Shown here: piece after piece, positions 1-12,856 of the stretch | Position numbering within the stretch: position 1 is the stretch's first letter | Layout: each line of letters starts with the position of its first letter | Assembly: GCA_021904315.1 (NCBI GenBank) | Contig: CM038923.1 | Location: forward strand, 13,274,038-13,338,037 | DNA from: Sphagnum magellanicum | Taxonomy: Eukaryota; Streptophyta; Sphagnopsida; Sphagnales; Sphagnaceae | DNA length: 64,000 nucleotides | Direction: 5' to 3' | Program-made: the position numbers and the translations under genes | Notes under the pieces: model-generated | What the model was told of the DNA's origin: nothing | The model's database searches: none | Seen by the model: the letters and a program-made list of their open reading frames with translations, nothing else

Positions 1-227
1 TGTCTCTATTCCACACATCGTTCATTCATCCATCCTGCATGGTGCATTGCTGGGTGCTGGTTCCAGGCTGGGTGTACAGACTTTGCAGACTTGGGTGGAT
101 TTTTGTAGTGTAATTAGAGGGCACATTCCACCCCGTAATGTTTGACCTGCCTAGGCTACTAAACGACCTACCGACCCATACGGGGCATACACATAAGTTG
201 GTACCTATGTTACTTTCTCACCCACCC

Positions 228-735
228 ACCCAATGCTACTTTGCTACCTACCCAATGCTACTTTTCCAACCTACTCAATGCTACTTTTCCAACCTACCCA
301 ATGCTACTCTTCCAACCTACGCAATGCTACTCTTCCAACCTACTCAATGCAACTTTCCAACCTACCCAATGCTACTTTTCCCACCGACCCAACGCTACTT
401 TTCCAACCTACCCAAGGCTACTTTTCCAACCGACTCGATGCTACTTTTCCAACCTACGCAATGATACTTTCCAACCTACCCAATGCTACTTTTCCCACCA
501 ACCCAATGCTACTTTTCCCACCTACCCAATGCTACTTTTCCCACCGACCCAATGCTACTTTTCCAACCTACCCAATGCTACTTTTCCAACCTACCCAATC
601 ACACTTTTCTGACCTACTCAATGCTACTTTTCCAACCTAACCCGATGCTACTTTTCCAACCTACCCATGCTACTTTCCTACCTACCTATGCTACTTTCCT
701 ACCTACCTATGCTACTTTCCGACCTACCTATAACA
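228..735. repeat. 23-bp minisatellite, about 22 imperfect copies
   Basis: A tandem array built on AATGCTACTTTTCCAACCTA plus CCC, with a 23-bp period (for example ATGCTACT recurs at 301 and 324). Some copies have lost a base or read CCCACC in place of CCAACC. Towards the right end the unit shortens to about 16 bp (CTATGCTACTTTCCTAC). Long open frames across it on the + strand only reflect the repeat and change identity with each frame. The first 227 bases hold nothing recognisable. Confidence 0.93.
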
Positions 736-1584
736 TGGATGTAGGGTCAGTGGGTCCAGAGTTGGTACCTTCTTCTTGTTGTTGTTGTTTGGATATGCCT
801 CTATTGTTATTATTGTTGTTGTTATCACTGCAAGTAGACGTAGTACTGGCCCCGGCCCACCACCAACAGCAGCAGCAGAAGAAGTAGCAACAGCACGACA
901 TCTTCTGACCGGATTTGCAGCATTCTTGGCAGCATTTGCAGCTAGCTAGCTACAATGGGAGTGATTTCATGTGGAGCTCTCTCCCCTCAAGCAGCGCAGA
1001 GAATTCTTGAATATACTCTCTATACTCTCTATTTCTACCTCTTCACACAATTGCAAAGCACACATGAAGCATTCATTGTTCTCTTCAGCAGTAGTAGTAC
1101 TCTGTCAATCTCCATCTCCATCTCGGAATGTTTTTTTTTCCCGCAGATCTGTATACATATGTGCAGTTGTCTGAGCGAGCTAGCTTAGCTAGCTAGCTCG
1201 CTCGCTCATGTTCTTATATATATAAATTCTTGTTGTAACATGTTGGTGAAATATATCAGGTGTATGTGTATGTATATCCGGGATCTGCAAGAGATGAATA
1301 ATGCTTAATTTGTTGTGAAGAAGCTGTGGCAGAAGCTGGCAGGCAAGCTTGTTGTCGATGTTGCTGCAGGGCGCAGTACTAGCCTATTGGTCCAGAGAAA
1401 ACTGTGTATTAGTTGCCGTTGCAGTTCATATTGTGCTAAGTTTGAAGCCTTGCTACCTATCTCCAGTCTAATTCTTGTTGACGATTGTGCAGGTTGCAGC
1501 TGGGGGATTCATGCTTTGCTGCAACAATCGTGAAGATTTGTAGTAAACTTTGCCTGGCTTTTCTTTTCTTGTATTGTTGTCGAC
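736..1584. other. Upstream region of the 1585 gene, no gene recognised
   Basis: This stretch has short GTT/CAG-type low complexity (770-880), a GCTAGCTA-rich palindromic patch (about 1180-1205) and a short TATATATAAA run near 1215. It probably holds the promoter and 5' UTR of the small gene starting at 1585. No conserved coding segment is visible; the short open frames here have no family features. Confidence 0.5.
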
Positions 1585-2046
1585 ATGGGGAGGAAGAGGG
1601 TGTTGGCGTTGGGGCCAGCTCTGTCCCGGATGCGCTTTGTAGACAACGGTCGGGCATACGAGAAGCTGATCCAAGGCGGCCATGATGAGCAGCAGCAGCA
1701 GCAGACAACAACAGGCCGGATTAAGTCTAATTCTTCGTCTTCGACGTCGTCGTCACGCTTCTGGGCTGGAGTAAGTTGGAGACGCAAGAAGACATCGAAG
1801 AAAAAGAAGAAGAAGCTAGTAGTGGAGAAGCTGGGTAATAAGAATCACGAGCGTCGCAGAAGATTACACTTCAAGGTGTCGAAGCAGCTGCGCATCAAGC
1901 TGCTCATGTCACCTCTGCTGCTGCTGAAGAAGCTGCGTGACTCATATGTGCGGATGATTCTGGCGTTAGAGCGTGACTGTGGCGAGTACGGTGGCGCTCT
2001 TGCCATGAGCAGCTATCCCATATATCCCTTGTACCTCTTCGCCTGA
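1585..2046 (+). CDS. Small basic protein of unknown function (153 aa)
   Basis: A single uninterrupted reading frame from ATG 1585 to TGA 2046. The N-terminal third is MGRKRVLALGPALSRMRF..., followed by a polyglutamine patch (CAG repeat, near residues 37-41), a serine run (near 49-56) and a strongly basic stretch with KKKKKK and RRRR (about residues 65-95). The C-terminal part has a compact conserved-looking segment, SPLLLLKKLRDSYVRMILAL (about 109-128), then a hydrophobic tail ending YPLYLFA. I do not recognise the family with certainty. The SP-L-KLRD-YV-M-L segment recalls short uncharacterised plant proteins, but that is recollection only. The basic block could be a nuclear or nucleolar localisation signal (inference). 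No signal peptide or membrane helix is clear. Codon use differs from the AT-rich flanks, which favours a real gene. Confidence 0.6.
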   Translation: MGRKRVLALGPALSRMRFVDNGRAYEKLIQGGHDEQQQQQTTTGRIKSNSSSSTSSSRFWAGVSWRRKKTSKKKKKKLVVEKLGNKNHERRRRLHFKVSKQLRIKLLMSPLLLLKKLRDSYVRMILALERDCGEYGGALAMSSYPIYPLYLFA

Positions 2047-2584
2047 CTACGTCTAGCTGCTGCTGTCGATCGATCTACACAGCAGCACTAGAATCGAGGC
2101 CGCAGCTCTTCTAGCTAGCTCTTCGAGTCTGCCAGACTTGGAGCTAGCAGCTGCTGCTGCTGCTGTTGCATGATCAACAAAACTATAGCTCTCTCACAAT
2201 GGATTGTCTTTTGTTCCAAGCATTTGTAGCAGGAACAAACTAGTTAAACAGTTTCTGAGCTTCTGAGCATATACTATATCATCATCTAGTGGGAAGATTT
2301 CCTTGAATCTTATACACTACAACTATTATAATTTCCAGCTCTTCACAAAACCGGATTGATTTTTGTTTTGTTTTGTTTTGTTTTCATGGGCCTCCAGATC
2401 AGTCAAAACTGTACAAGAATATGCAAGTAAGTGGAAGAATTAATGTTGAACCGATCTTGAGCAGCTTGTTTTCACATTGATCTACTAATCTATTGAAATG
2501 CCTAGCATGGGAATGTGGAAGAGTTCTAGCTTGTTCAGATGAGACATACTTGAGAAACTCCCTTGGCATTTGAGCACACATCAA
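2047..2584. other. Gene-free stretch downstream of the small basic protein gene
   Basis: It contains GCTGCTGCTG runs (about 2150-2167), which may be 3' UTR of the preceding gene, and a (TTTTG)n pentanucleotide microsatellite at about 2362-2384. No coding signal is seen. Confidence 0.5.
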
Positions 2585-3188
2585 TCTACCTGCTCTTCAT
2601 AATCATCTTCTTCTTCTCCTGCTTGTTCTTCCTCCTCCACATCATCAACTTCTCCTCCTCCTCCTTGTTCTTCCTCCTCCACATCATCATCTTCTTCTCT
2701 TTCTTGTTCTTCCTCCTCCACATCATCATCTTCTTCTCCTTCTTGTTCTTCCTCCTCCACATCATCATCTTCTCCTCCTCCGCCTCCTTGTTCTTCCTCC
2801 TCCACATCATCATCTTCTTCTCCTCCTCATTCTTCCTCCTCCACATCATCATCTTCTTCTCTTCCTCGTTGTTCTTTCTCCTCCACATCATCATCTTCTT
2901 CTCCTCCTCGTTCTTCCTCCTCCACATCATCATCTTCTTCTTCCTCCACATCGTCATCTTCTCCTCCTCCACATCATCATCATCTTCTTCTCCCTCTTGT
3001 TCTTCCTTCTCCACATCATCATCATCATCATCATCTCCTCCTCCTTGCTCTTCCTCCTCCACATCATCATCTTTTTCTCCTCCTTGTTCTAACTCCTCAT
3101 CATTGAATGTCATCATCTTTTTCTTCCTCATCACCATTTCTTTTTTTTGGGCTTCTTCTTCATCATCATCATCGTCTTCTTCTCTTTA
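2585..3188. repeat. CTT/CTC-rich compound minisatellite, open in both strands
   Basis: A roughly 40-bp unit repeats about 12 times: a pyrimidine block (TTCTTCCTCCTCC), then ACATCATCATC, then TTCTTCTCC. Because unit lengths are near multiples of three, it is open over about 200 codons on both strands. The + strand gives a Phe/Leu/Ser chain; the - strand gives an acidic D/E and Met/Lys chain. Neither looks like a known protein and both are explained by the repeat. Confidence 0.9.
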
Positions 3189-5860
3189 GAATTTTGAAGT
3201 TCCAATTTTAGGTACAAATGATATTCATGCAAGTAACAAAATTTGAATGTACAAGAACAAACTCAATCAATGATTAGCTCCATATTGCACATTATAAAGA
3301 ATTTTCATGTCAAGTCTTGTTGTTGGTTTTTAATTTCTACTATCTTTGTTGTAGCAAAGTTGAATGTGCAATCAATCATGATTCGTAAATTATACAATGC
3401 CCAAGCAAGTTTATTGATTATTAAATGTGAATTAGAAAAGATGATTGATGAATCCCTTATAAGAAAGGGAATTATTCAAAAGCTTGTGAGCTTGAAAGGA
3501 AACTGTTCTTTCCTTTCAAAATTAACCTTGAAGGATCACCATTCTTGTCATTTTCATTAACCACAAGAAGAATTTTGATTATACTATCATTCAAGCTCCT
3601 TGATTTTTATGTTTAAAAAAGATGATTCTCTTACAAGAAAAAGTCTTTCTAAATAATAAGTTTTAGTAGCATCTTATAATTATCATGAGCACAAGAAGAA
3701 TTTGGGTGAGTGTTTCCTTATCATCGATATGATCAATTGAATATATCTTAACAATGTTTCCATTCGAAGAACTTGTAAATGTTGAATGTTTTCAAAGTAT
3801 GATGGAACATTTAGTTAATTGATTTCAAATCTAGTTTTCATATATATGTGACTTTTAGTGTGATTGTTGCATGAATGTTTTTAATTTCAGGACAAACAAA
3901 AACAAAGGGTTATTATTGTGTCTTTCAATGATTGAATTCAAATGTGAATTAAGATTTATGCTCAACATAATCACAATTAAAGTATGTTGTTAAGAACCAT
4001 TATGAACCAACACCATTGTATTGAATTAGGTTTGACCAAGGCCTATTGAATATTTTTATTTTTTAGCTTTGGTAAATGAATTTTTTAATGTTGAAGTTTT
4101 TGGAATGTAACAAATATTATTAATGGAAGAATATGTTATGTCACACATTTACAATTGGTTAATTTGTTAACATTGTGACACAATTGAACATTTCAACCTT
4201 AGGTTTGAATATGACTATTGACAATGGGATGGGTTTTTAGTTGCATTAGACTTGGTCAACAATTTATTTTTTGTTTGATTTTTAAAATTTTCAACATATG
4301 GGGTCAATAATTATTCAAATTTTGGTCAAATTTTTTAAATGTTTTTTGTTGAAATCAATTGTGTATTATAATATTGCAATGACAACATGATAAAGTATAT
4401 TGAAAAAGTTGATGAATTAAAGGTGAGTTAAAAGTGAAACAATTTTTGACATTTAAATACAAGAAAATATATTCAAGCTTCATAATGAAATTATTTTTCT
4501 TTGCATTGAGTTTAATATACATAGATTTTGACTTTTGAATAGTAAAAGTAGAAAGAAATACTTTTGAAATTGACTAGTCAAAATGGTGTTCAAAAGTACC
4601 TTTTCATTAAAAAAATTTAAAAATAAATATGTATTGAATTAAAACATACATATCATTGTATATTCAATTGAAAAAAAAAAGTGTTTTCTCCACATTAGAA
4701 CCTACTTGAAACATATTCTAAACAAATGTTATGTTGTGAAAAGTAAATTTCAAAATATATTTGCATTTTTCAAAACCTATTTTCAAATTATTTTGACAAT
4801 GAAAAATTTGCAAATTAATTCCCAATAATGAAAAAGTATTTTTGTTTATCATTTGTGTAAAAACATTGAATTTGTAATTTTTTATATTGGGTTTCATTGC
4901 TATCTTTTATCAACTTAATAAAAATATTACAAAGGTAAATTATTTGTATATTTAATTTTTTTTTTGGCCCATTAAATCTTAAATAGTTCAAATTATACAA
5001 AGAAAATACCAATTTTGGTTGTGTGACGAATGAAATTTAAGAGGCAAGTGCATGTTTTGTGTCACAATGGCAATTTTTTGTGATGCGAGTGTAAATTCAA
5101 TGATTAATTTGTATTTTAAATACTTGTATTTCCTAATTTGGTTATAAGCATTTAGTTCGAGACTATTAACTTGAGTATGTATATGATATATGTATTTGTT
5201 ATGTGTACAACTTGCAAAATTACTTGAAGGTTAGATTCCATATGGATTGAATTTAGTTTTGTTGTAATTTTTTAAAAATGTTTTAACAAATGAAGGAATT
5301 TAAATTAAACATCTATTATGAAAACAAATGATACAATCTAATTTGGTTTTATCATCTTGAATACTTGGCAAAAAATGTAAATTATTTAGTGTGAAATCAT
5401 ATATATTTTTGGAATTGACAAGGAAGTTGAATATGTAATGTTGATTTTTTTTTTCAAAACAATGAAATCAACCTAATTCATACTTAGGATCAAAAGCATC
5501 AAATTGCACCATCATATTCTCCTTAGCTTATTGAAAATGAAAATAAGAAAACATTATGAGTTTGTGAAGTTTGTGGACACTTTTGTGTGAGTGCTAACTA
5601 ATATTTTATTTTGAATTTTTTAATCATGAATTGCCTTCATTTATTTAATTATTTAATTAAGTCCACAAACTTACATGAGTTTTTTTATTTAGACATTACT
5701 TTGTTTCAAGTAAATGTATTTTGACCTTAGACTTCAAAGTGAAAGGTTTTGGGTCCCAAGCCTTTTCAAGCTTCTTCAGCGTCAATGAATGGATTTTACA
5801 TCTTTTATGCATCCAATGAATGATTTTCTGACAATCTTCATTCATCCGTTCTCGAAGTCA
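3189..5860. other. AT-rich intergenic stretch, no gene seen
   Basis: Very AT-rich DNA with homopolymer runs and no extended coding frame on either strand. I see no recognisable transposon protein, LTR pair or RNA gene. It may be old decayed repeat DNA. Confidence 0.6.
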
Positions 5861-6469
5861 AGGGTTTTGTGTTGAACGGTTTTAGGGTTTGGGAATGTCC
5901 CCCGTCCCCCCCCCGGGTTATTGATGACGGTGGTGTTTCATGTCGGCGAGAAGGACACATGTCTGTCCGGTTTCAACAAATGTGGAATGCAGTTGGCGGG
6001 GATCCAGGGAGCAAGATTTGGATTCTCTCGTACCAACGCGATCCAGAATCTGCTGCAATCACCGCACCTCTCGAAGATTTCTGCTTGCTCGCTGGCCGGA
6101 TCGAGCGCTCCTGGATTGCTCGCTTATGAGGAGATAGATCTGAGCAAAATTGGTGAAGAATCCACGCACCAAGACTCAACCCTAGTCATGCATGCTCACC
6201 GCGAGCGCATCCATCGTCGTCCTCGTCCTCGTCATCATGCTGATGCAACGAGCATGACGTGCCGTGTTTGCAGCAGAATCATGATCGGGATCTTCGGACA
6301 CATCACTACCCAAAGCCACGCCATGGAGTGTAGAAAGTAGTAGAAAGGAGAAGAAGAAGAAGAAGAAGAAGAAGCGCACTAGAAATACTAAACCCTGACC
6401 GCAACAGAGGAGGCCGTAGGATTGCAGCAGCAATCAATTTCGGAGAACAAGACCATCAAAACCATCATC
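5861..6469 (+). promoter_or_regulatory. 5' flank and probable 5' UTR of the CBS-domain gene
   Basis: GC content rises sharply from about 5870. A TTTTAGGGTTT telo-box-like motif lies at about 5880 and its complement AAACCCT near 6390; such motifs are common in plant promoters and leaders. A (GAA)n run sits at about 6351-6375. The exact transcription start cannot be read from sequence. Confidence 0.45.
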
Positions 6470-6884
6470 ATGGCCATGGGAGGAGTGTTCAAGCAAACGA
6501 AGGTGCAGGAATTGGTGCAGCACAAGGGGCGTTTGGTCGAGGTTCCCTACACGGCCACGGTGGGGGACACGCTCAACGCATTGCTGGCCAAGAATATTCT
6601 GGCGGTGCCTGTGGCAGCGCCGCCGGGGCAATGGGTGGGAGCGGGCGGGTCCATGATTATGGAGGCAGATAAGAGCACGGGGCAGATGCGGAAGCAGTAC
6701 ATCGGGATGGTGAGTGTGCTGGATATCCTCATCCACATCGTGGAGGAGGAAGGCGGCGAAGACGACTTCGCGGGTCGCCTCTCCTCTACTATCGCCTCTG
6801 TCATTGGTCACTCCCTTGAAGGTCTCAGTCTCTGGACTGTCAGCCCTAATGCCTCGTAAGGCTCTCTTGCTCCCCTGTCCTTTC

Positions 6885-6915
<31 letters not shown>

Positions 6916-8241
6916 TTCACAATTATGATGATTAAGGGTAAGCACATTAGGGTAATGCAATGTGATGATCAAAGGTACCCAATGTGGATGATGGGCAGGA
7001 GAGAGTTCTTGTCAGAAGATGGAAAGGGTTCTTGCAAGAAGATGGAAAGAGTTCTCACAAGAAGACTGAATGAGTTTCTTAGAAGAAATGAAGAGATTGC
7101 AGTGACTATGAGGAACGGTTGCATATGAACTGGCCAGTTAAGTCTTGGTGACAAATGCTTTTTTTTGTTCAGGGTATATGAGGCGATGGAGCCCATGAGT
7201 AAAGGCATTCATCGGGCTTTGGTTCCTGTGGAGAGCTTGATGCATCAACCACAACATGCACCCGTGGAAATTATGGAGTCGTCACCAGGCTACCACATGC
7301 TGACACAAACAGACATGGTGCGGTTTCTGCTTGTACATGCCAAGGAGCTGGAGTTTGTGACAGGGCTCAGCGTAAGCACATTAGGGTTAATGCAAACCAG
7401 TGTGTTTGCTGCCCCAAGCAATATGAAGGTGATGGATGTTGTCAAGTGCATGCGCAACGTGTCCCTTGCAGCTGTTGCAATTGTGGAGAATTCGCCTGAC
7501 ATCTCCCCTGATGACCCTATGCTTGTCATTGTGAGTATACCCTTCTCCTTCCCGTTAACTGGCTAGAAACACAATGCCTTGCTTCTCCTGTTGGAGATCA
7601 TGAGTGAGTAGACCCACTGCTTAAAGTGCACATGTTTTGTTAATGTAGCACAGCTCAGCAGCTTCTTCCCTTTATACAACATGATGCAAAGAATTTCTCT
7701 TCATGTTGAAATCAGTGGTAGCTATCCATGGGGCTTTGAAGCTTTCCAGGTTGTCCTGACTCTGATGCATGTCCACAAGAGTAGGTAGTCAGTCCTGTTG
7801 CTCTTGTTGCAAAATCATTCGAGGTGAAGAACAGACATGTATGACAATTGAATGTGATTGATTTTGCAACAGGGGCGTGGCAGGAAGCTTTTGGGCAAAT
7901 TCTCAGCAAGTGATTTGCGAGGTTGCACAGCCGAGGTACTTCAGGCCTGGTCATCACTGTCAATCATGGACTTCTTTGGCAAAGCAAGTGTGGCACAGCA
8001 GTTTGGGGTGGGAGCAGCAGCAGCATATCACAAGGAGGGCTCTTTTGACTCCCGTGAAATGGTCTCCCCTCCTGTAACATGCTATCTTACTTCATCCCTC
8101 CAAGAAGTGATGTCAACAGCTTTGCAGAATCATGTTCATCATGTATGGGTTGTTGATAACCAAGGTCTGCTTCTAGGTGTTGTGACATTTTCTGACATTA
8201 TGAAAGTGGTGCGGAACTTCCCTTCAAAACAGCTTTTTTAG
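6470..8241 (+). CDS. Four-CBS-domain protein, PV42/SNF4-like type
   Basis: Three exons join in frame: 6470-6855, 7173-7530 and 7873-8241 (TAG), giving 370 aa. ATG 6470 is the first in-frame ATG of this exon. Exon 1 carries RLVEVPYTATVGDTLNALL, then PVAAPPGQWVGAGGSMI, then YIGMVSVLDILIHI. Exon 2 carries HRALVPVESL, a YHMLTQTDMVRFLL segment and STLGLMQTSVFAAPS. Exon 3 carries GRKLLGKFSASDLRGC, and at the C-terminus VHHVWVVDNQGLLLGVVTFS. This is the layout of plant proteins with two CBS pairs related to the AMPK/SnRK1 gamma subunit (SNF4, PV42a/b). Such proteins are thought to sense adenosine nucleotides or regulate partners; that role here is inference from the family. The length fits. A (GT)n microsatellite (about 6885-6909) lies in intron 1. 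No truncation is seen. Confidence 0.9.
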
Positions 8242-9840
8242 TGCCACATGTATGTAATACACCCATCAGTCAACATGGCGCTTCAGTTTTGGAGGCGAGG
8301 ACTGAAGCTTCATCTGTACAGGTAGCACCACCTGCCCACTGTAGTGGACTTGTGAACCCTTTGTAACATTCTAGGTTTAAAAAGAAACATGCACCACTGA
8401 GTGGTAAACAATTCAGCATGCTCTCTCATCCAACCGAACATAGCAGATTCGTGCAATTTTTCCACAAGCACATTTTGCTTACTACTGGACTTGTGCATTG
8501 AATTTTCAACGCAGGAGAGAGTGGCTCTTCTTCTACATGGGATCAATGGAGGGTGGCTGCTCTAACATCTTCCATTCCAGCTTCCCACATTGCAAAGCCA
8601 ACTTGTAACAGCATCTCACCAAATTTTCTCATTACCTTGTTTTAATAAAATCGAAAAGATGATTCTCCAGCTTTTCTTGTTTTCCTTATGAGAGGTCATG
8701 AAATGAAATAGTAACCTTCACAATCCCTGGTAACAAACAACACTTCACACATTCAATCTTCTTCTGGAGAATCCAATCTGCGTGGACCGATTGTGGACCC
8801 ACTTCCTATCCTCTCTTCTACCTCGGTACTTCCTGTTGTTGGTCGGCAGTATAGCAAATTCATACTTGCTGTTGGTATAGCTGTAGCTGAGCAAGGACTC
8901 GGTCCTTTTGTAACATTTTTGAAGGGCATCTTGTATTCATATAATGTGGTAGCTAAGTCTGGCCCCACATTTTCAGAAGAATGCCTCCACAGGCTTTAAC
9001 TTGTCGTTATAGCTAAGTCTGGCCAACATTCTTGGAATGTGTGGCAAGCTTACCGCATATCATAAAGCCATGAGGCAAATGTTCTCATGAACCTAAACGT
9101 ATGAGGATCTCTTCAAATGTACTTAGGAGAAATTTTCTCCAAGAGTGTGATGATGTCAGATCACCTCAACTCAAGTTGTATGAAATCAAAGTGGGATGAC
9201 TCTAAAGAAGTCTAGTACATTAGAGGTTGAGTGTTGGATTTTCTAGAAGTCTACTAGATCTAGAGGTTAACCAGGACTACGGGAACCTACAAGAGTGCAC
9301 AAGTTATTGTGAATAATTGACCTGCTGAGACTATCAAGGGTAACCAGCTTGATAACCAGACATAATCTACATTTGAGAGGTTTGAGAGCAACCCCGGAAC
9401 TATCTTGTTTGTGGATGAAAAGTTTTGGAACTTTAGCTTGTAGATGGATGAAGGAACAAAATGTAACCCTCCTCTCAATGGATGAAAACTCATAGAACCT
9501 TATGTTGGTTTGGATGAAGTATGCAAAGAAGGAAAAAAAAAAACATGTGTTTCTCATGGTAGTTGGTAAAGCTTGAGGTTGTGGGCTCTACCATGCACAT
9601 AAAGACCCTTTATACCATGAGTACAAAAGAGTCTAAGTAAGATACAATTTATTGCATGAAAAAATTTGTGCAAGAAGCAAAGCTAAAATTTGGTCTTGGG
9701 TGGAGGAAATTTTGTAGAAATGACCAAGAAAAAAAGGTACACACATCTATCAAGAGTTGATGTACCAATTTGGTTGGTTGGGTTTTCATGTGTATTTCTG
9801 AATTCTTCGATGTTTAGGGTTTAATTATCACCTCTCTAAC
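8242..9840. other. 3' flank of the CBS gene and gene-free DNA
   Basis: The first few hundred bases are probably 3' UTR, with AATAAAA near 8644 as a possible polyadenylation signal. No conserved coding segment is visible further on. Confidence 0.45.
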
Positions 9841-9946
9841 GAGGGCTTTTTCTTAAGAATGTGAAGGTAACAATGAATGTGTTGGTTCACTTCGAGGGCT
9901 TTTTCTTAAGAATGTGAAGGTAACAACGAATGTGTTGGTTCACCTC
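9841..9946. repeat. 53-bp tandem duplication
   Basis: Two nearly identical copies start GAGGGCTTTTTCTTAAG at 9841 and 9894. They differ at only a few bases, so the duplication is fairly recent. Confidence 0.9.
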
Positions 9947-10137
9947 GGTTGCATTGTTGTTATGTTTTTCTTCGATTAGGGTTTAGGGTTTATCACTTTG
10001 CTTTATTAATCACAAGTTTGTTTTAGAAAATTGTCAAAACTGTAAAATACTGGGCAAAAAGGTGTGTTGAAATGTGATGAAATTTTCTCTAAATATGTTT
10101 TTTTTTCCTTAGAAATTTGACAAACTCTTTATTATTA

Positions 10138-10168
<31 letters not shown>

Positions 10169-10801
10169 TATTAATGATAATAATATTCTTTTCTTAAATT
10201 TTTGTGGTTGAAATTTGTTTTCGAGAAAAAGAAACAGGTTAAGGGAATGGTAAAAGTTTTTAAGGGATTAATTCCTGAATCCCAATAGTGATTTTAAAAT
10301 CTTGTCAAAATAAAAATTATTTTCAGCTTATTATCCAAGGCAAAAATATTATAAAAAATCATGGAAATAAATAAATAAATACTTAGCATTTTGACTGATT
10401 GTGATTTTTTGGTGGTGAAATCTAGCTATTTTAAGAAACATTATTTGAAAAAAAAAAAAAAACTTGGAAAAAACATGTTTTAAATGGGTAAAATCTGTTT
10501 TCCCAGGAAAAAATCATTATTTTTGAAAAATCAAGAAAATTCCCAAAAAAAAAACACTATATTAGATTTATATTAAAATTATCATGCTTAGAAAGTTTAA
10601 TACTTGTCTTGATTAGTGTTTTTTTTTTTTTCATTTCTGTGATGCTGTGCCGCATTGGTGAATTTGAGAGTCTTTGAATTATTGGACATAATAATTTCAC
10701 CAAAATTCCACCATTAACCCCTAAACATCAGGGGAGCCTCAATACTTACTTTTACCTAAAATGAAAATTATTTTTTGGGCATAATTATTGGCAATATTTG
10801 C

Positions 10802-10840
<39 letters not shown>

Positions 10841-11437
10841 TACAGTTATTTAGAGACACAAAATGTTGTCAAAAAATATGGCTAACATGAAACCAGCTTA
10901 ATACTTTTGGCTACAGCTGCTTTACTGGAACTGAATACTATAGTACATAGTACCTTTGGCAAACTTTGGACACTAATTATATTATTTTCCCAAATGTTTG
11001 AAATTTTCAATGGTTTTTTGGTTTTTTTTGTCCAAAGTCCAAAAGAAATTTTTAAAATTTATATGAAGGGAAATATATATATATATATATATATATATAT
11101 TGAATTTTAAGGAATACTTTATTTTGTTGAAAGGAAAATTCCAAAATTAATTAATTGAATAGATTACTTAATTAATTAATTAATTATTGGACAGACATGT
11201 GTCAAAGTTTTGTCAAAGGTTACTATGGTACTACTAGAGAAATCTGGCAATTTTACCCCTATGAAATTTATTTAAATTATAATCTTACTTTTAGATCATT
11301 TGAAAATTTTGAAACACACAACCAAAAATCACTTTTTTTTTTTTTTCAAAATAATTTCATTTTTTTATTTCACCAGATTAGAAAAAGGAAAACTATTTTT
11401 TTTTTTTTAATATTTAGAAAAAGAGAGAAAGAGAGAG

Positions 11438-11473
<36 letters not shown>

Positions 11474-12856
11474 CCAAGTACAGTAGTGAGGAAAGAAAGA
11501 AAGAAAGAAAGAAGGATGTTTCTAGCATTGATTTGTTTGTTTTTTATTTTTCCCTTTTTTCTTTTTCCTTTTTTTCTTTTCTCTTGGCCACCCATGTTTT
11601 GATTTCTAGAATTTGATTTAATTTCTATTTTTTTTTAATTTATAAATAATTTTAGCTCACCCATGTTTTGTTCTTGAGAAGCAAGAAGAAGAAGAAGAGT
11701 TTTGCAATGTCCAGAAGAAGAAGAAGAAGAAGGAGTCAATAAGAACATCCCATGACCCAAGAGTTGTTGTTTTGTTTTCTGGTTGTCGGTCTGCAGACAA
11801 ATTAGCTCCAATCCCCAAACCTCGAAGTTCGTTGTCTTTTTCCTTTTTTTTTGGCTGTGTTTTTTTTTAGGGTTTTTTTTCCCCCACTTTCAGGAAAATC
11901 CGGAACATGTTGCAGCTTTTTTTTTTAATCATAGATCTGATTGCAGTCAAAAACTCTCATACCCATCAATTTTATTTTTTTGTTCCTCTGTGCAAAAAGT
12001 GTGACTGACACAATCGAATTCCTAGAATCATCACCATCATCATCAGTTGCAGCAGCAGTAGCTCGAGATTCAAGCAGAGATGATCAAAAGACTGGCAAAC
12101 TGGCACTTCTTTTCTGTACTGAAATAGATATACCTTGAAGTTGTAAAAACTTTCCTGCAGAAGGAAATCTCCCAGAAAAATTTCTTCTCTTGTATTTCTT
12201 GATCAGCAGAAATAGGACAAATCTGCTTATGCCTTTTGCTCATGATCTTCAGCTTCTAGTCTAGTCTAGTTTCTCACTGAATGTGCCACTGACAAGTTTT
12301 GGAACTGAGGAAGAAGAAAGAGCTGCCTGCCGTGAGAACTAAGAAGCTGCAGATCAAGCATGGATCCCTTCTTTAGCTTCCTCCAGAGTCCAGCAGCTAC
12401 TAGAAGACATGATAGACAGCTTTAGGTTAGATAGAATTAGGGTTTAGTGCAATAGTTGAAGAGCTTGCTGGACATCAGCTGCTCCTGGCTGGCTGGCTGG
12501 CTGGCTTGTTCTTTTTTCTGTTGCCTGGGTCTTTTTTTGATGTTGATTTCAAGCAGCAGTTGGGAAACTGGGTTCATGTGAGCTTGTCTGCAGTTGATCA
12601 AAGCAGCATTCATACCTTCACAATTGCAGCTTCTGCTGCAGCTGGAAGCAAAATTGAAAAGTTGCAGAACAAGTGTGAGAGCAAGCAAGCAAGCAAAGCT
12701 TGCAGGGTTGGTGGGTTGGTTCTTCTCATCAAGAGCTGCACTCCTGTTGTGATGACAGTACTTATGTGGTGGCTACAAATTAGTGGGTAGAGGGATCAGA
12801 AGAGGTGCAGAGTTGCTGCTGCAGGGAGAGAGTAATTGTATCCATCAAGACATCAG
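9947..12856. other. AT-rich intergenic DNA with microsatellites, then probable 5' region of the Kir-type gene
   Basis: Simple repeats: (TTA)n about 10130-10170, (TA)n 10804-10838 and 11077-11100, (GA)n about 11440-11468, (GAAA)n about 11490-11512, (GAA)n near 11683-11735. A TTAGGGTTTAGGGTTT telo-box pair lies at about 9976-9991. From about 11650 base composition becomes less AT-rich and resembles leader sequence, with CAG-rich stretches up to the start codon at 12857. An in-frame TAA (12833) closes the reading frame upstream. No other coding exon is recognised. Confidence 0.5.

Noticed and set aside
9976..9991. TTAGGGTTTAGGGTTT, telomere-like repeat
   Set aside because: Only two units, as in common plant telo-boxes. 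It is not an interstitial telomere array.
11197..11616. 139-codon frame with RERERE and FFFLL runs
   Set aside because: It is produced by GA and T-rich microsatellites and has no protein features.
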